Shown: positions 35,658 to 48,555 of the stretch, one piece after another
Position numbering within the stretch: the first letter of the stretch is position 1
Layout: every line of letters begins with the position of its first letter
Assembly (NCBI GenBank): GCA_039619475.1
Contig: CM077115.1
Coordinates: forward strand, 223,371,291 to 223,435,290
Source: Icerya purchasi
Taxonomy: Eukaryota; Arthropoda; Insecta; Hemiptera; Monophlebidae
DNA length: 64,000 nucleotides
Reading direction: 5' to 3'
The notes under the pieces: model-generated
The model's input: the letters and a program-made list of their open reading frames with translations, nothing else
Told to the model about the DNA's origin: nothing
Databases searched by the model: none
Translations under genes and position numbers: made by a program

Positions 35658-38488
35658 TACACGGAATATTGCGATCGATTCGTGCATATATTTCATGCTC
35701 CATTGAACTAACTGTAATATACTCGTAAATTAATTTTTAAAAATAATTCAGATAGAAACAAGATCCATTAGGCAATGTAGCTCACGGGCACAATATACGT
35801 TACTCGACAACGGTTATTCACAGAACAATAAAACTTTTCAATTAATTAATTCTAACTTTCTCCGCCATGTGTCACTGCGCTCGCTGAAGTACTCAGCCTC
35901 TTCTGTATGCACACAGGTAGAGTGGCTAAAACGAGAAGAGTAGAAATAAAATCAAATGCCTGTTTCTTGAGCGACATAATACAAAGTTTTAAGATACTCT
36001 AAGTTAACCACTAACTTATTATTATTATTCACTTTTAGTCAGCGACAATGGCTAATTATACTTGGTAATATCGAACAACAATGAGAATCAACGATGAAAC
36101 ACAAGATAGGCAATACTCAAAAGTAAAAACAAACGTATGACAACTAAACTCGTAAGCTCAGACGAAGTGTAGTACTACTAGCCGATATCGGCGCGCACGT
36201 TATTTTACGATGGAATTGTTGCTCTTTAACCTCGAAATAACGTTCTAGCGCAATAATTTTAACCGTTACTATTATTAGCACCGTTCGGCTGATATATTCG
36301 CCTCGAAAATATTATTTCACCGACACGTCGCGTCAATTATGATAAATAAACGGCGGCGGCGGGAGCGTTGAAACGTGCGCACAGTGAAAAAATCACCGTT
36401 ATATTCGGGGAAACGTGTTCCACCTAATTAACCCGAGTGGCGCACATAACAACCTAGTAAAATATCGGCTAGATTTTTCGCTCAATCGCACTGGCAATGT
36501 ATGTACATTCGATATTCTGCGGCAGTAGGATGAACTCCGACTGCGGACCCAGTTCACCCACACGCACCGAAACACAAAAAATCACGCAATGACAATATCG
36601 ATAAATCAACGTAGCTGCGCTTAGCACAGTAAAGGAGTCGACCGGATTATGACGCAAGTTTTCATGCCTCGTTCACTTGGCTGGCCTTTTTTTTTTTCAT
36701 ATTTTTTAAAACGGTCCCAATTTATGAAAGCAGCAAAAAGCGCAGCGTCCACGAGGATACTCTGAAAGGCGGCCGAACAATGTGCTATTAAAAAGTTCCA
36801 TCGCGTCAATTACTAATACGATTTTGCGATAGATTCATCAGACGTTATTGTCGGCAGTTAATCGTTCCCGTTTTAGCAGCAAAAAATGTTCAACATGTTA
36901 GTAAGAGGCATGCATCTCTCACGTGCCTTTTGATGTAAAGACGTAAAAAAGAAAAATACTCGAAATAATAAATACAGGCGCGATACCTTTACATATTTCC
37001 GATGCCGCTAAAACAGTTCACGCCACAATATTGTGTACATTTAGTGTACCCCTTGTTTTCGGCCGATCACCCACACTGGAAATCCTTTTATTCGGAAGTT
37101 TTCGATTTAATTCAAAGATTTTTTCGTTTCTGGTTAAGACCGGTTGATTAATTGTACTGGCGAGTAGTTATGTCAGTGGAACCACTTTTTCTAATCTTCA
37201 CTTCGCCATAGGTGAAAAACTCGGAAGTCAGATGAGCACTGTTGGTGGACGGTCGAGAGTTTTAGAATTATTCGTATCTTCACAGTATAGTAGCGTGTAC
37301 GCAAAATCGACCGTTGGAGTTTAAACACATAACGGTAAAATACGAAGATGCTTATCCGACATATTTATGCAACGCCTGTGTACCCAGAACATTAAGAACA
37401 CACTGTAACGAATGATATTAATGTTGTCTGTAATCACGCGTTTAATGTTTTATATGGAAATTTTATTAAAAATACAGGATTAAAAAAGCAACATCGTTGC
37501 CTTTTAAGTGATGACATAAACAGTCCTTGAGATAATTCCTCTTTCGGTTAGGCCGCTGTGCCTCTTAAAATATTTTTGGAATATTGTCGATTTCTTAGAA
37601 ACTTTTATTCATTTTCCTTTAAAGATAACGCAGTAAGAAGAGAAGATTTAGGGGAATCCTACAACAGAACACGGTACAAAATTGTATAACGATGACAAGG
37701 CGCCATATAAACGGCGATGTAGAATACACATGTTCCGATGATAAAAAATCAACACAGCAGCCGAGAAAACTCAAGTGATTATACAAGGGCTACGCGCCGC
37801 AGAGAACAAAACAAGCTTGTAGACAGCCGTTGTCGAGAGGTGGAATATTTATAAAACGCTGATTCGATATAGATGGAGGATACGGCGATGAATGATGTAG
37901 AGCACGTTAGTTTGTAAATTTTTCCGATAAAACTGCAGCAAACGAGAATAAACGCATCTATAAAATTAACCGGACCGATTCGTAACATTTTCAGAGATAT
38001 TTTTGAAATTAGCACGGAAAATGAACGATGAACTACCGTACGGGGAAAGAAAACGAATGAACTGTATGAGAAAAGTTTATTTAGTATTTACTGCGTACAG
38101 AATATTGCGTAAACAGTTGTGCAATTTTTCATTAAAACATTTAATTAATCGGAAGAGATGACTACGGCGTGGCTGGTTAGGCAGCAATTTGTGTTGAAGG
38201 AAAAGCCGGTTCGAATTATATCGAAAAGTTGAAATAATCATTTCGATAATGTCCGTAGTGAACGACAAACCGAAATACACAAATAAACAGATAATTTCAT
38301 CGAGTCACCTAACTTTTTGTTCCGGTAGGAACTATTTCAAATGTTACTAAAATACAAGTAAATTTGCCTCGCGCTATAAGTCCATAACCGAGGAATCTGA
38401 AAAATAATTTAAAAAAAAAGAACGGATAAATTCTATCCGGGATACTTAATGACTAAAGTGGATGTAATGTAACGCTTGATAAAGCGTT

Positions 38489-38562
38489 GTAGCTTCTATA
38501 TATATATATATCAACTATATAGAATAGTCCCTACTAAAGATATATATAATATATAAAAGCTA
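38489..38562. repeat. TA-rich inverted repeat
   Basis: TAGCTTCTATATATATATAT on the left is nearly complementary to the ATATATATAATATATAAAAG and CTA on the right, around a GTCCCTACT-containing loop. It would fold into one imperfect hairpin. Confidence 0.6.
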
Positions 38563-38673
38563 TTATAGCTTATACAGACGTTATTACATAACCTGGCTTA
38601 AAACATCTCAACGAGAAGTTCCTTTTACATTACCGTCGGGGTGATGTTCTTTTTTTTCTTTCACAAATAGCTT

Positions 38674-39060
38674 CTTTTTTTTTTTTTTTTTTCTAAATTG
38701 AGAACACCACGATCAAAGGTAATACAGACTCCACGGAACAAATTTAAAAAGAGGTACTATATCTTAATATGTATACAGGCAAAGCAAAAATTGAGACAGC
38801 AAACACAGGACGAACAGTTAATAAGGGCTGAAGATCAAGGATGTGTGTTGCGCAGTAAGGCTAGAAACACTCAAACGTTTGAGGGTACAGAATTGAGCGC
38901 TACTGCGAGAGAAACGAACACTCGAAAAAAATGTGTTTGTCGTCGAAAATACAATTATAATCTGCAGAGTGAAGAACACAGTAGGCATGTGTAACGATGG
39001 AAAAACGAAAAAAAGAAGACTACGATTGAGACGAAGTTGTAAAGAAGACTGAATTTGATG
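38674..39060 (-). pseudogene. Degenerate CDANHVLFECSS-type non-LTR 3' end with poly(A)
   Basis: On the minus strand, at plus positions about 38905-38965, the translation is YNCIFDDKHIFFECSFLSQ. It aligns with YVCDANHVLFECSSLSRE of the copy at 52277-52730, including the paired Cys/His positions of the knuckle. The sequence then continues as a pyrimidine-rich 3' region and ends with an A tract (T run 38674-38692 on the plus strand), so the 3' terminus is preserved. Stops follow directly after LSQ. Confidence 0.6.
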
Positions 39061-41725
39061 GAAAAAAATGAAAAACTAGAAAAGAAATACACCTGAACTC
39101 GTGTTTTAGAACGAGCAGATAGTAAATAATTCCTGCAATAGAATTTTTCGATGAAGCTGCTCTGCTATAATACTCATGAAAATGCATTTTCTACAGACTT
39201 TCAATCGTTCCCCGTGTACCGCATCAGGTTTTCCTTGTACCGGCCGGATATACTGAATTCTTCCTTTTCTGATATCGCGGAATACATAGACATCTCTAAT
39301 CGTTCCATTCACCGCGCCCCGGGGTATAATAAAATAAAACGTTTCACAGAGCGAAAGAAAATAAACGCAAAATTCAATTAAATATTTTACACTCTTTGGC
39401 AATTTCGAACAAGGTCGCATACTGAAGAATACAATAGCATTTAAAATGGAAATTCGCAAAATCTCTAAACTTGCTCAACAGGCACGCAGCGTGATGACTA
39501 CTAAGCGCCAATCTCAGGTGAATTTCGGGTCATTCGGAACCAGTATTATCAATTCGGCTTCTAGATTTTAAAATCGGCAATTCATTCGGAATCATCTTTA
39601 CGTAACAAACCGGTTAATGGCAAAGAAACGGTTGTGCCGATAAAGTCAAGAGCATTTCGTTTTCACGCATCATATAGACTAGCGCGCGTACGCCGACCGC
39701 GCCATACACACCTGAAACAATTACGGAGGAGCAAACGGTTCCGTCGATTACCAGCATGCGTCGGCACTAAGCAAATCGCGCGCCATATGGCGTACCGATA
39801 ATAATAGCGGAAGATTAATATGTTCGGATTCGGGCGAACATGTCGCAAGTATCGCTCCATTAAATCGCCACACCGAAAAAAATACTCTACTCCACATATT
39901 ATTACGCACCGTCGCGCTGTCGGCCAGCGATGGTGTAACAAAATGAAACGTCAACTAATTTGTACGTAAGCAATCCGCTGAGATCTTTACGCCGGCCGTG
40001 CCGTATGTCAACAAGCAGAGGCGACCTGTCACCGAAGGGAAACAGATAAATCGGAAAAAGGCCGGGTGCCGGGTGCCGGATGAAAGATGAGATGGAACAG
40101 ATACAAATTACTCTTAATAGAGACAAAAGAGATATGTTGTAAAGAGTGTTCAGGGTCCTTTCCACGTGCATATGCACAGAGATCTATTAATCTAGCGGAA
40201 AGCGAAGAATAGATGACAGCAGATGAGAGTTGCAATATATGCGAGACGATGGAACTGACATAAGACACACGGATTCTTTGTGATGATTCGAGAACTTACT
40301 ATCTGCTACAAAAATAAACACCTCTCTCGTATGTTCTCGTAAGTAGGCGGCAGAACATGATTTTCTTCCTTTTCTTTTCATTCTCTTCCATTATGTTAAT
40401 AAACTCATCTCGAGTTAACATGGCTCAGGACGCCCCTTCCTATTCAGAGTCCCGCTGATCGGCCGGCAAATAGAGAAAGTGATAAGATATTACTCTGGTT
40501 GACATAGTTACATTGTGATCGAGTAGAGATGGCTGATAAAAGCGAAAATAAACACAGAAAAACTCGCCGCCACGTTTCGCCTATTATCCGTTATCGCTTG
40601 TGTACACAAAACAAAAACGTAATAATAATCCGAATTACATAATGATTCGATCGGATTTCTGTTCATCGCGTCAATTTCAACGTGAACGAAGAGACACTTT
40701 TAAAGCGAGAGCATCCTCACTTAACACGTATTAATCCGAGCAGCTTCCTTAAAACAATACATATATATATATATATACAGCATTTGCTTCTCCTTTTCGC
40801 CCCCCTTTCCTACAGAAAACCGCAACGCGACCATTATTACATTGCATTTGGTAATTTTACATCTAACCATCTTTAGAAAGGATACATGATAGGCTTTTTA
40901 ATGCGGTTAATCGATTTTTAATCGAGAAAAAGAATTGTCCATTAATAGAAACCTCACATGCCTACTAAGTATTAGTATAAAAATGACGATAATATCTCAT
41001 TAAGGGTATATCACTCTGAAATATATTTTCTTATCGGGAGTAATTATTTTTGACGTTTCAGTGCATTTTTATTCAATTTTTATAATAAATCTTTAAGTAT
41101 CAGTACTTTTTTTTTTTTTTTAAAAAAACATTTTATTTTACAGTTTTTAGCATTATACTTACAATTTTTTTCTTGCTAAAAATCAACTTTTTTGTCACAT
41201 TATTGGCCATATTTTATTCTACGGTGAAAACATCAAACTATATAATCGTTTATTCAAAGCTACATTTCCATGGTGCTAAATTGATGATATTTTAAATCAC
41301 TCACCTCTGCTGTACTAATAAAAAAATAATAATAGAAAAAAAAAATTATCTAAAGGGACCACATTTTTTCACGTTCTTTGACGAATACTCAGTATATATT
41401 CACCGATTTTCATCGGTACTCACATGGCAGCACTGCTGAACGCTATACTATCTAATAGGCTAAAAATCAGAAAAATCGGTCGTCCAGATGAATATAAGAT
41501 GTGCGCGAACAAACATGAAAAGAAAAACACGTAATGAACGTATAAGCTCCTACTTTTCGGGTGTCGGTAATAAAAATAAAAAATAAAAAAAATAAAAAAA
41601 ATAACATTATATACGCATATTGCTCGAGATGTACGACTAGGTAGTCGCCGACGCTCAGGAATTAAGTATGACACTATAAAGAAGAAGATATTGCTAATAT
41701 TTTAGTTTACAAAAAAATTAAAGAG
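39061..41725. other. Non-coding stretch
   Basis: No gene. Short features include three CCGGGTG-like tandem units (about 40062-40080) and a TA microsatellite (40761-40779). The interval 40900-41430 is very AT-rich with no recognisable element. Confidence 0.5.
40761..40779. repeat. (TA)n microsatellite
   Basis: About nine TA units. Confidence 0.85.
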
Positions 41726-42071
41726 ATGATTGTTTTCGGTCACACCTTTCTCCCTTCGTCACTTTTTCGTTTTTCCCTCGTCCCTTTTCCGCGATGTCCT
41801 CTTCACCCAGAAAATTCCTTTTTTCTGTGTATTAGTCAATCATGTTTCCTTCGAATGTTCCTCATTTTCTTCAGAACGTTCTCTCTTCTATTCTCAGCGC
41901 TTTTGGACCTTGGTCTTCCTATTCTATACAAAGATTTTCAGTGTTCTCCCATTTCCTTTCCTTGTCAGTTGTTCCTATTCTGAATTCTTTTATTCATTCT
42001 TTTGAGCTATTATTTAGATTCCTTGGTTTATTGGGCTGTTGCTCTTCGTTAGCGTATCCAAAAAAAAAAAA
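41726..42071 (+). pseudogene. CDANHVLFECSS-type non-LTR 3' end with 3' UTR and poly(A)
   Basis: Plus-strand frames read GHTFLPSSLFRFSLVPFP (tether end), then in a neighbouring frame CVLVNHVSFECSSFSSERS, matching CDANHVLFECSSLSRE of the 52-kb copy. After about 100 bp comes the 3' UTR with GGTTTATTGGGCTGTTGCTC and TTCGTTAGCGTATCC, then an A tract (42060-42071). At least one frameshift separates the two protein motifs. This copy gives the clearest view of the 3' terminus shared with 33841-33914. Confidence 0.7.
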
Positions 42072-42269
42072 CAAACAAAAAGATGATTGCCAGTTAGAGT
42101 AGTCTTTACAACGGAAAAGAACGAACGGAATTTACAAGCGGATAGATCACTTATCGCGGAGTAAAGAACACGCGATCAAAAGTAAAATCGGTAAAGAAAA
42201 CAGAATTATTTAACTAGTGCACAATAGCGGCAATAGCGTTCGATGTCGAGATTTAACCTTTAACAAAAG

Positions 42270-42540
42270 AAGTAACTGAATAAATTAAGAAAACTGAAAG
42301 AAATTGAAACGGTCTCAAGTACCAAACTGCAAGATAGAATACAATCAGAAAAGATCAGAATAAAAATAAAGAGTGTGGAGATAAGGGTCGAACATGGACG
42401 ACGATCAAACGGAAGATGATCAAAAGAGAATTGATGGTGTGGAGACTGTGTATGGTAAGAAACGAAACCAAGCGAAGGCAAAACAGACAACAGGAAAACA
42501 TTGGAAAGACATAAAAGGATTGGCTTAAATCAGAATACTA
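42270..42540 (-). pseudogene. Possible RNase H fragment of the same non-LTR family
   Basis: On the minus strand TLISTLFIFILIFSDCILSC resembles the RNase H strand (V/I)xIFSDSxSLL. The surrounding translation is Ser/Phe/Leu-rich like the other degenerate copies. It lies about 200 bp beyond the plus-strand copy ending at 42071, in the opposite orientation. Evidence is one motif, so confidence is low. Confidence 0.3.
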
Positions 42541-43330
42541 TGTAATGAAGACGAAGAAAAAGAATAATGTTTGTCACATTCTGTAAAATTCTTTTCATTC
42601 GTTTTTTTTTTTCTTTTTTTCGTTATCCGCTAATTTTCATGATTCGAAAATATTAACAAACTTTGGAAACAATCGTCGTAATTTATTGTATATATATATA
42701 AGTTCGAAAAAAAATTAAAGCACATTAATAAAAGATAATGCAAAAGTCAGAAAGTTGAAGAGAATAATGTAAGCTATTAAAAAATCAACGGTTATAAATT
42801 TATAAAATCGTAAGCGTTAAAATCGCGCTTCCGGTATTATAGGAAATGTTCGGGGAAAATCTGTGAATTTCTTTGAAAATCTGCTATCATTATTTCCATT
42901 TCCCATGAATGGGACGCGCACAACGTGAAGTCTTGATGGCTTCGTGATAGTTGTCGTTATCAGAGGAAGTGTGAAAGCGGTCACTTCTAAAGTCAATCCA
43001 CATCAAACTCCGATAAGAACCATTTCCGTTACGTTGCGTATATTTTGTAATGACACATTTCTGGTCCGTCGTTGTATTTCTCAAATATTATTAGTAATGC
43101 TGATTTATATGAAAAATGAACAGACAGAAGCAGATTAAAATATGCAGCGGAAAGAAAGGGTGACTTCCGCAACATACAGACAGACGTTAATCCGACATTT
43201 TATATTCAACTTTTCGGACGTGCGTTTCTTTTCAACCGCTTTATAATATCTCATTTTAGCGATGTCCGTTTATAAAAGAGAATTCCTTTCTTGAAAAATC
43301 TGAACTATCAAAATTGCGCTATTTAATATT

Positions 43331-43503
43331 ATCGTCCGAACTGTTTATTAAGTGTTCTCTGCTTCCTATTCCATTTTATTGTAAATCGGTCTTCCTACTC
43401 CATATTGCGCCTGTTATTATATCCTACCTTTTCCCTCTCCGCATATTGTTCCTATTATTTGTTGCTTCCTCCTAACAACATTTGATGCCGTATCAAGATA
43501 TAA
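43331..43503 (+). mobile_element. 3' fragment of the non-LTR family, subfamily shared with 47.9 kb
   Basis: TGTTTATTAAGTGTTC at about 43341-43356, then CTACTCCATATTGCGCCT and CCTAACAACATTTGATGCC, followed by GTATCAAGATA, track the 3' part of the copy at 47540-48150 almost word for word (CTTACTCCATATTGCGCCTC; GTATCAAGATGACC). About 170 bp remain. The A tail is not adjacent. Confidence 0.7.
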
Positions 43504-44150
43504 TTGACTTCTTCCGTTTCTAATTGTTTGTGGGTAACGGTGCCCCCCAAAAAAATAGAAGAAAAAAAAAGTATATCGTCCAAACACATCTTCGTCCAGT
43601 ATATAATACTGTCGACTTCTTTTTTTGTGAAAAATCATTTTTTTTTTTTTTTGGCGACAATATAAAAATCTGCATTTTGCTGTTTATTAAATTTTTTAAA
43701 TGGTATATTTTTACATATGTAATTATGATAATGGACTGACGGTATCCGCCTGAATGACCGAAATGAAAAATTGATAAGCCAACAAAGACGGTTGCTTGGT
43801 CAGCATAACATTGAGGTTCGAAATCAGCTGTTCTAATAAATCTTGGCACGTATACCCTTGCGGAATTGTAAAGTTTGTTAACGTTGCCAAAAAATGGAAA
43901 TTATTATTGGTCTTCTACTTCGGCTCTGTGGGGATTCTAACATTTACAGAGGAAGATGTAAGTCGGCGAGCATTAAGAGGGGTTTTTGTTTTTCGCACTT
44001 TTAAATTATTTAAATTAAGTAGATATTTTTATATATCCATTAAAGTTAGTTAAAAAGGTAATTTAAAAAAATGAATTAGGAAAACATTAAGCCTTGCTCT
44101 TTCATAAATTTAAACATTTTGTATTATCGCAGTATTCTTTAACAAAAATT

Positions 44151-44188
44151 AATAATAACAACAACAATAACAATAATAATAATAATAG
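44151..44188. repeat. AAC/AAT microsatellite
   Basis: Mixed AAC and AAT units in tandem. Confidence 0.85.
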
Positions 44189-45284
44189 CAAATCTGTAAT
44201 TATTCTTATTTTTGGGGTTGGCTCTGTGTTCTATTTTACTCTTGCCTATATGTATTATTAATTTTAATTTTTCACTATAAAATGTAAGCGAAAGTATCTC
44301 TAGTGTTTATAATGTACGATAATAACCTCGTGTTAGTTTGTAAATTGTTTTTATATTTTTTCAATGTTAAAATAGACCAAAAAATTTGAGCAATTAAAAA
44401 CCAAAACAAAAAGCATTCATTATTCGGAAACGCGGAAAAAATAACAAAACTTTACACCATTAGCTATGATATTTAATTTTTCGGCTGGCTTCCTCATCAG
44501 CATTTTTAGGAAACGGCCATTAGTCTAGCAAATTAGGCCAGAGAGGTTGCCGATTAAAGAATCGCATTCGTTCGGTCACAAGTTTTTTATGGCCGCATTC
44601 GACGACCCACTCTACCTGTGCGCATATAGTGCCGCTACTTTTAAAAACGCGTTTCTAGAAGTTGGCGCGCAAGCGAGTGCGAGCAACAACGCACGTATAG
44701 CACATATAACAAACGAAGACGAAAACAAAACAAAAAGGAAAAAAACCGTGCAGTTCACGTCTAAAGATAATTAAACTTCTTTTGATCAATAATAAAAGCT
44801 GGCCACAGATATAAATCTGAAACAATAATTACAGGGCTATAAGCGATATTGATAATAGCCCGGTTAATAATAGAGTTGAGTTGAAGACGAGGAAGACAAA
44901 GCGGCAGAAACGGAAACAGAAATAGATACGGAAACTAGAAAAAAAACCGCGCACACACGCACGCGCGAAAAACAAAACAACCACGAATCTCTGGAAGGTT
45001 GCAGCGGGAATGTAATTGCAGTCGGTTAGTTAGCAGGGTGCTGCGGCTGACGTGGCAGCAGTTAGACAGAGCGGTCGAGGCCTGCCCGAAATGCGCCGTA
45101 CACCTTTTGGAAGAGCTTTAATGGGAAACGTGATTAACTGATAAAAAAGAACAGCCCGCGTCCAGTTCGTAAAAGCTACTTCTTAAACAAAGAGCAGAGG
45201 AACACAACAAGTACGGACGAGCAGGAATCACAGTTACATTAAGCGCGATAAAAGGCAAGTTCTTTGTCCGATTGACAGGCCTCC

Positions 45285-45318
45285 GGTCGTCGTCGTCGTC
45301 GTCGACGTAATCGTCGTC
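45285..45318. repeat. (GTC)n trinucleotide repeat
   Basis: Six GTC units, an interruption (GACGTAATC), and two more. Confidence 0.85.
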
Positions 45319-47088
45319 ATCGTGCTCGGCGGCGCAGAAGTATGCATCTCTCTGCACGGAGATTTGGGCCCGGTAATGTCGCACCACGGCCGATAGTCGT
45401 CTTTAATAAGTTTCAACAACGTGCCGGCCAGGAGGAAGCTTACTGGTTCACACGAGTCGGATGTGGCGCGCATATCTATCGCGGCGGCCACAAATCGGTC
45501 GAGCGCTATTGAAGATGATAAAACAAAACTGGTTTCGTGCGATGCTTCTTGTTCGCGGCTCGGAGGACAAAACTGTTGTTTTCTTCCGACTACTGCCCCA
45601 AAGGTACCGCCGCCCGAGTAATTATCCCATTACCAATCGGTAAATGGGGGAAGAAACCGTGAAATCAATCAATGCGAGTCAACTCCAACTCTCGGCATAT
45701 TGTCGGCGGTAACTCGTAGAGACGTGAGCCGAAAGAAACACAGAAAAGGAACGTTAGCGTACAGACGCGATCGCCTACAGTCTATGTGTAGGTATTACGC
45801 ATCATAATTGGTTTGTTAAGCACCGTTGAGCAGCCAGCTCGAAAGAGAAGTTATTTATAGAGTCGAAGGATGTTGCCGCGTGTTGTCCGAGCGCTGCCGA
45901 TAAAGAAATGCAATTCGTTCGTTGCTCGGCCGATTCAGAATCACGTCATGATACCACAGTTGCTCGATAAAATTCCGAGAAAATTAAACCGAAGCGATAA
46001 CTAGAAATAGCGAAGAAGAAACAGAACCCCACATCTTACAAGTATCGATTAATGCCCCCCCCATTCCCCCTGTTTAAGTTGCAAAGCGTTTTTCAATAGA
46101 GCCTATAAGTGAAAAGCAGTACCGAAATATTTCCGCGCCGAATAACTTTTAATGTCGGGGCCGCAACCGGACTAAACACTTCTACGATTGTGCCGAAAAG
46201 TACCGGTGTGCCATATTTAAAAAAAAAAAAGAAAAAAAGAAAAGCAAATAAAACATATCGCTGTTGGGTTTAAACTCGCATTCAAATGCTTGAAGTGGAT
46301 AGCGTCGACTTTGGCGGCAAGGCACACCGTATCCTAGACGCGGACAAACGAGCATATTTATTTTATATGTTAGAAGAAACGTAAAACTTTTAAGGTCATT
46401 GTGGTTTAAGGAATTTAAAAACCCGTCCACTGGCAAAGACGGGAAGCGAAAATAGTTCATGTTTTTGATTAACGCAGTTCGTATAATAACCACGTCGATC
46501 CATAATGTGGACTGCGCTTTGCGATCCACAATGATTATCAGTATCGGTTAATATGGTACAGTTTGAAAGATGCGTAAAACTTACATTGAGGAACGAGATG
46601 ATGAGGACCACACAGAAACTAAATAATTTTGTTGGTACCTGGCCGACGTCTTTTTATCGATACGTGCAGTTAATCGTAGCATTTAAACCGGTACAGCGAA
46701 GATCCAGATTGTAATCGTTTTCCTTCTTTTACAGTCGAATTAGCGTCGAATTGGTCATTCAGTCGAGGGGCAAAAGGTATCGAACAAAATTTTCCGATGA
46801 ATTATTCAAGTAAATACATAAACGTAAAACGACGCTGTTACACATTTACACAAATTCAAATGTAAATTTTAAAAAGTACATTACTGGTTTCGAACATTAT
46901 TTACGTGTTCACTATTACAACGGATAGTCGCAACAGAAGTCGATATTGGCTTTTTGTTTCGATAATATTATTACTTTTTGTTTACATTACTTCATTATAC
47001 ACTGTGATAGTAAATGTCTGAAACTGGTAGGGGCGCATTTTTTTAATTTTGTATTTAGTTTTTGTTAAAATGGTATTATACATGCGAG

Positions 47089-47104
47089 CGTGTGTGTGTG
47101 TGTA
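47089..47104. repeat. (GT)n microsatellite
   Basis: About eight GT units. Confidence 0.85.
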
Positions 47105-47539
47105 TATAGAATGCCTATAATCAAATTTTTGCAATTTTAACGCGGCTATACTCTTAATGTAACCAATGACAAAACAGATGAAGAGTCGCGGTAGGCCAGG
47201 CACCGGAATGTTTCGACTCCTATTGAGGCGTTCAGGTTCTGGAAACCACAATAATAGATATTCTTAATATTTTTTTTTATTATCCGATCGATGTAAGATT
47301 TTTAATTAACTCTACATTTTTTTGATTGATTAGTTCTTGTTTGACGCAACGAATCGGGGAAAAAAATCATAATAGCAATGAAAACAATGATTAAATATGG
47401 TTTAATATATACTAGGCTCAAACACATAAGCAGAAACAAAACACAAAGCGTCACATATTTTTCCTGAACATTATCGATGCATTTTTTGGTGGATAATAAC
47501 AGCGGAAGTTTTTTCCATTTTTACAAAAGCCACCCCCCG

Positions 47540-48150
47540 TAACTGAAATTGATTTGCTGTGCGTTCTCCTAGTTATTCGGGCATCTTCGGTAATGAAGCG
47601 GCAGACTCCTTGGCTCGGGTTGCTGCCTCTTCCCACTTCTTCTTTTAAAAAGTCCCATCGTGTATAATCTCTTTCCGTTGTGTAAAGGTTTTCATCTCGG
47701 ATTATGGTATTGGATATGTACGTTTCCTCTTTCTGTCCTATCAATTGTTCTTTTTATCTGTCTGTTCAACCTAGTCTTCCTGCCAATCCGCCGTTCCCTT
47801 TGTTTCCTTCACTTCGTTGTTTTGTTCTTGTCTCCGTTATTCGTCTGCGCTCTTAAGCCATACTTTATTATCTTCCTTCCCTTTTCGTTTCTCGTTGGTT
47901 GCCTCTCCCTATTCTCCACTCAAACGAAGAGCATGTTTGCGATGCTGATCACGTGTTTATTAAGTGTTCATCTCTTTATGCTGAATGTTCTGATTTCTAT
48001 CTGAGTTTGCTGCGACTTGGTCTTCTTACTCCATATTGCGCCTCTTATGTCCTATGTTTTCCCTCTCTCCATAGTTTTTTCCCATTGTTTGTTCCTTCTT
48101 TCTAACAATATCTGACCGTATCAAGATGACCAAAATTTAAAAAAAAAAAC
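47540..48150 (+). pseudogene. CDANHVLFECSS-type non-LTR 3' end: RNase H tail, knuckle, 3' UTR, poly(A)
   Basis: The plus frame from 47559 reads SPSYSGIFGNEAADSLARVA, the last conserved block of RNase H ((W)VPSHSGIxGNEAADSLARxA), with the catalytic Asp intact. A stop follows at SHFFF. About 250 bp on, LLSHTLLSSFPFRFSLVASP corresponds to the tether, and in the next frame HVCDADHVFIKCSSLYAEC is the knuckle. LRLGLLTPYC then matches LKLGLLSTPL of the 52-kb copy. The 3' UTR ends CCGTATCAAGATGACC plus an A tract at about 48138-48149. At least two frameshifts and several stops make it non-functional. Confidence 0.75.
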
Positions 48151-48183
48151 TGCATCGCTGATCTACGGTTGTGCTATTTTCTT

Positions 48184-48555
48184 TTACAATTCTCGCACCA
48201 GTTTTGACACTATTGAAGAAAATTTCGGACAGAACTTTAGTAATCCTACATCAGTGTCGTAAAGCGTTTTGTTGAAATTCGTGTAAGAAGCTGCACGACT
48301 AATCTTTACGTACACTGCGCTTTTGAGAACTGCTCTTACATGCGACGTAGACGTAACATGTGTTTCTTTTTTAGCAAAGTCGCGGTTAAATTTGCAGCGA
48401 CCATCTAGTGTCGTCAAGGAGTGTTTTCTCGATAGTCCGCAAAGCTTTTTAAAATCAACAATCTCGAAGCACTTCTTCTCCATTTCCACCTGTCCAATGG
48501 GCAAGCGGTCTTCCGATAGCCTGCAAAGTTTCAACAATCCCGAAACACCATTCAC
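48184..48555 (-). CDS. Hypothetical open frame of 123 codons with an internal repeat
   Basis: The minus-strand frame is open from a TAA just upstream of 48555 to its stop at 48184; there is no ATG at its 5' end (first listed codon is GTG). Composition is balanced (Lys, Arg, Ser, Leu, Val, seven Cys) and unlike the low-complexity frames elsewhere. It contains an imperfect repeat at protein and DNA level: GLLKLCRLSED near the start and FKKLCGLSRKH about 27 residues later. I do not recognise the family. It could be a single exon of an unknown gene, a retrogene piece, or chance; it directly follows a dead retroelement. Confidence 0.25.
   Translation of the reverse strand: MNGVSGLLKLCRLSEDRLPIGQVEMEKKCFEIVDFKKLCGLSRKHSLTTLDGRCKFNRDFAKKETHVTSTSHVRAVLKSAVYVKISRAASYTNFNKTLYDTDVGLLKFCPKFSSIVSKLVREL

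Larger units (their letters stand above)
35561..38673. other. Non-coding stretch with CpG-rich island 36180-36480
   Basis: No gene recognised. A TA microsatellite lies at 35636-35657. The block 36180-36480 has CGGCGGCGG and several TAATTA/ATTATGATAAATAA words, in the style of regulatory DNA. A TA-rich inverted repeat sits at 38489-38562. Confidence 0.4.
43504..47539. other. Non-coding stretch with CpG-rich zone 44540-46000
   Basis: No gene accepted. It holds an AAC/AAT microsatellite (44151-44188), GTC trinucleotides (45285-45318), a GT run (47089-47104), and a CpG-rich zone in which both strands show short open frames. This zone looks like a possible regulatory or untranslated region. Confidence 0.4.
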
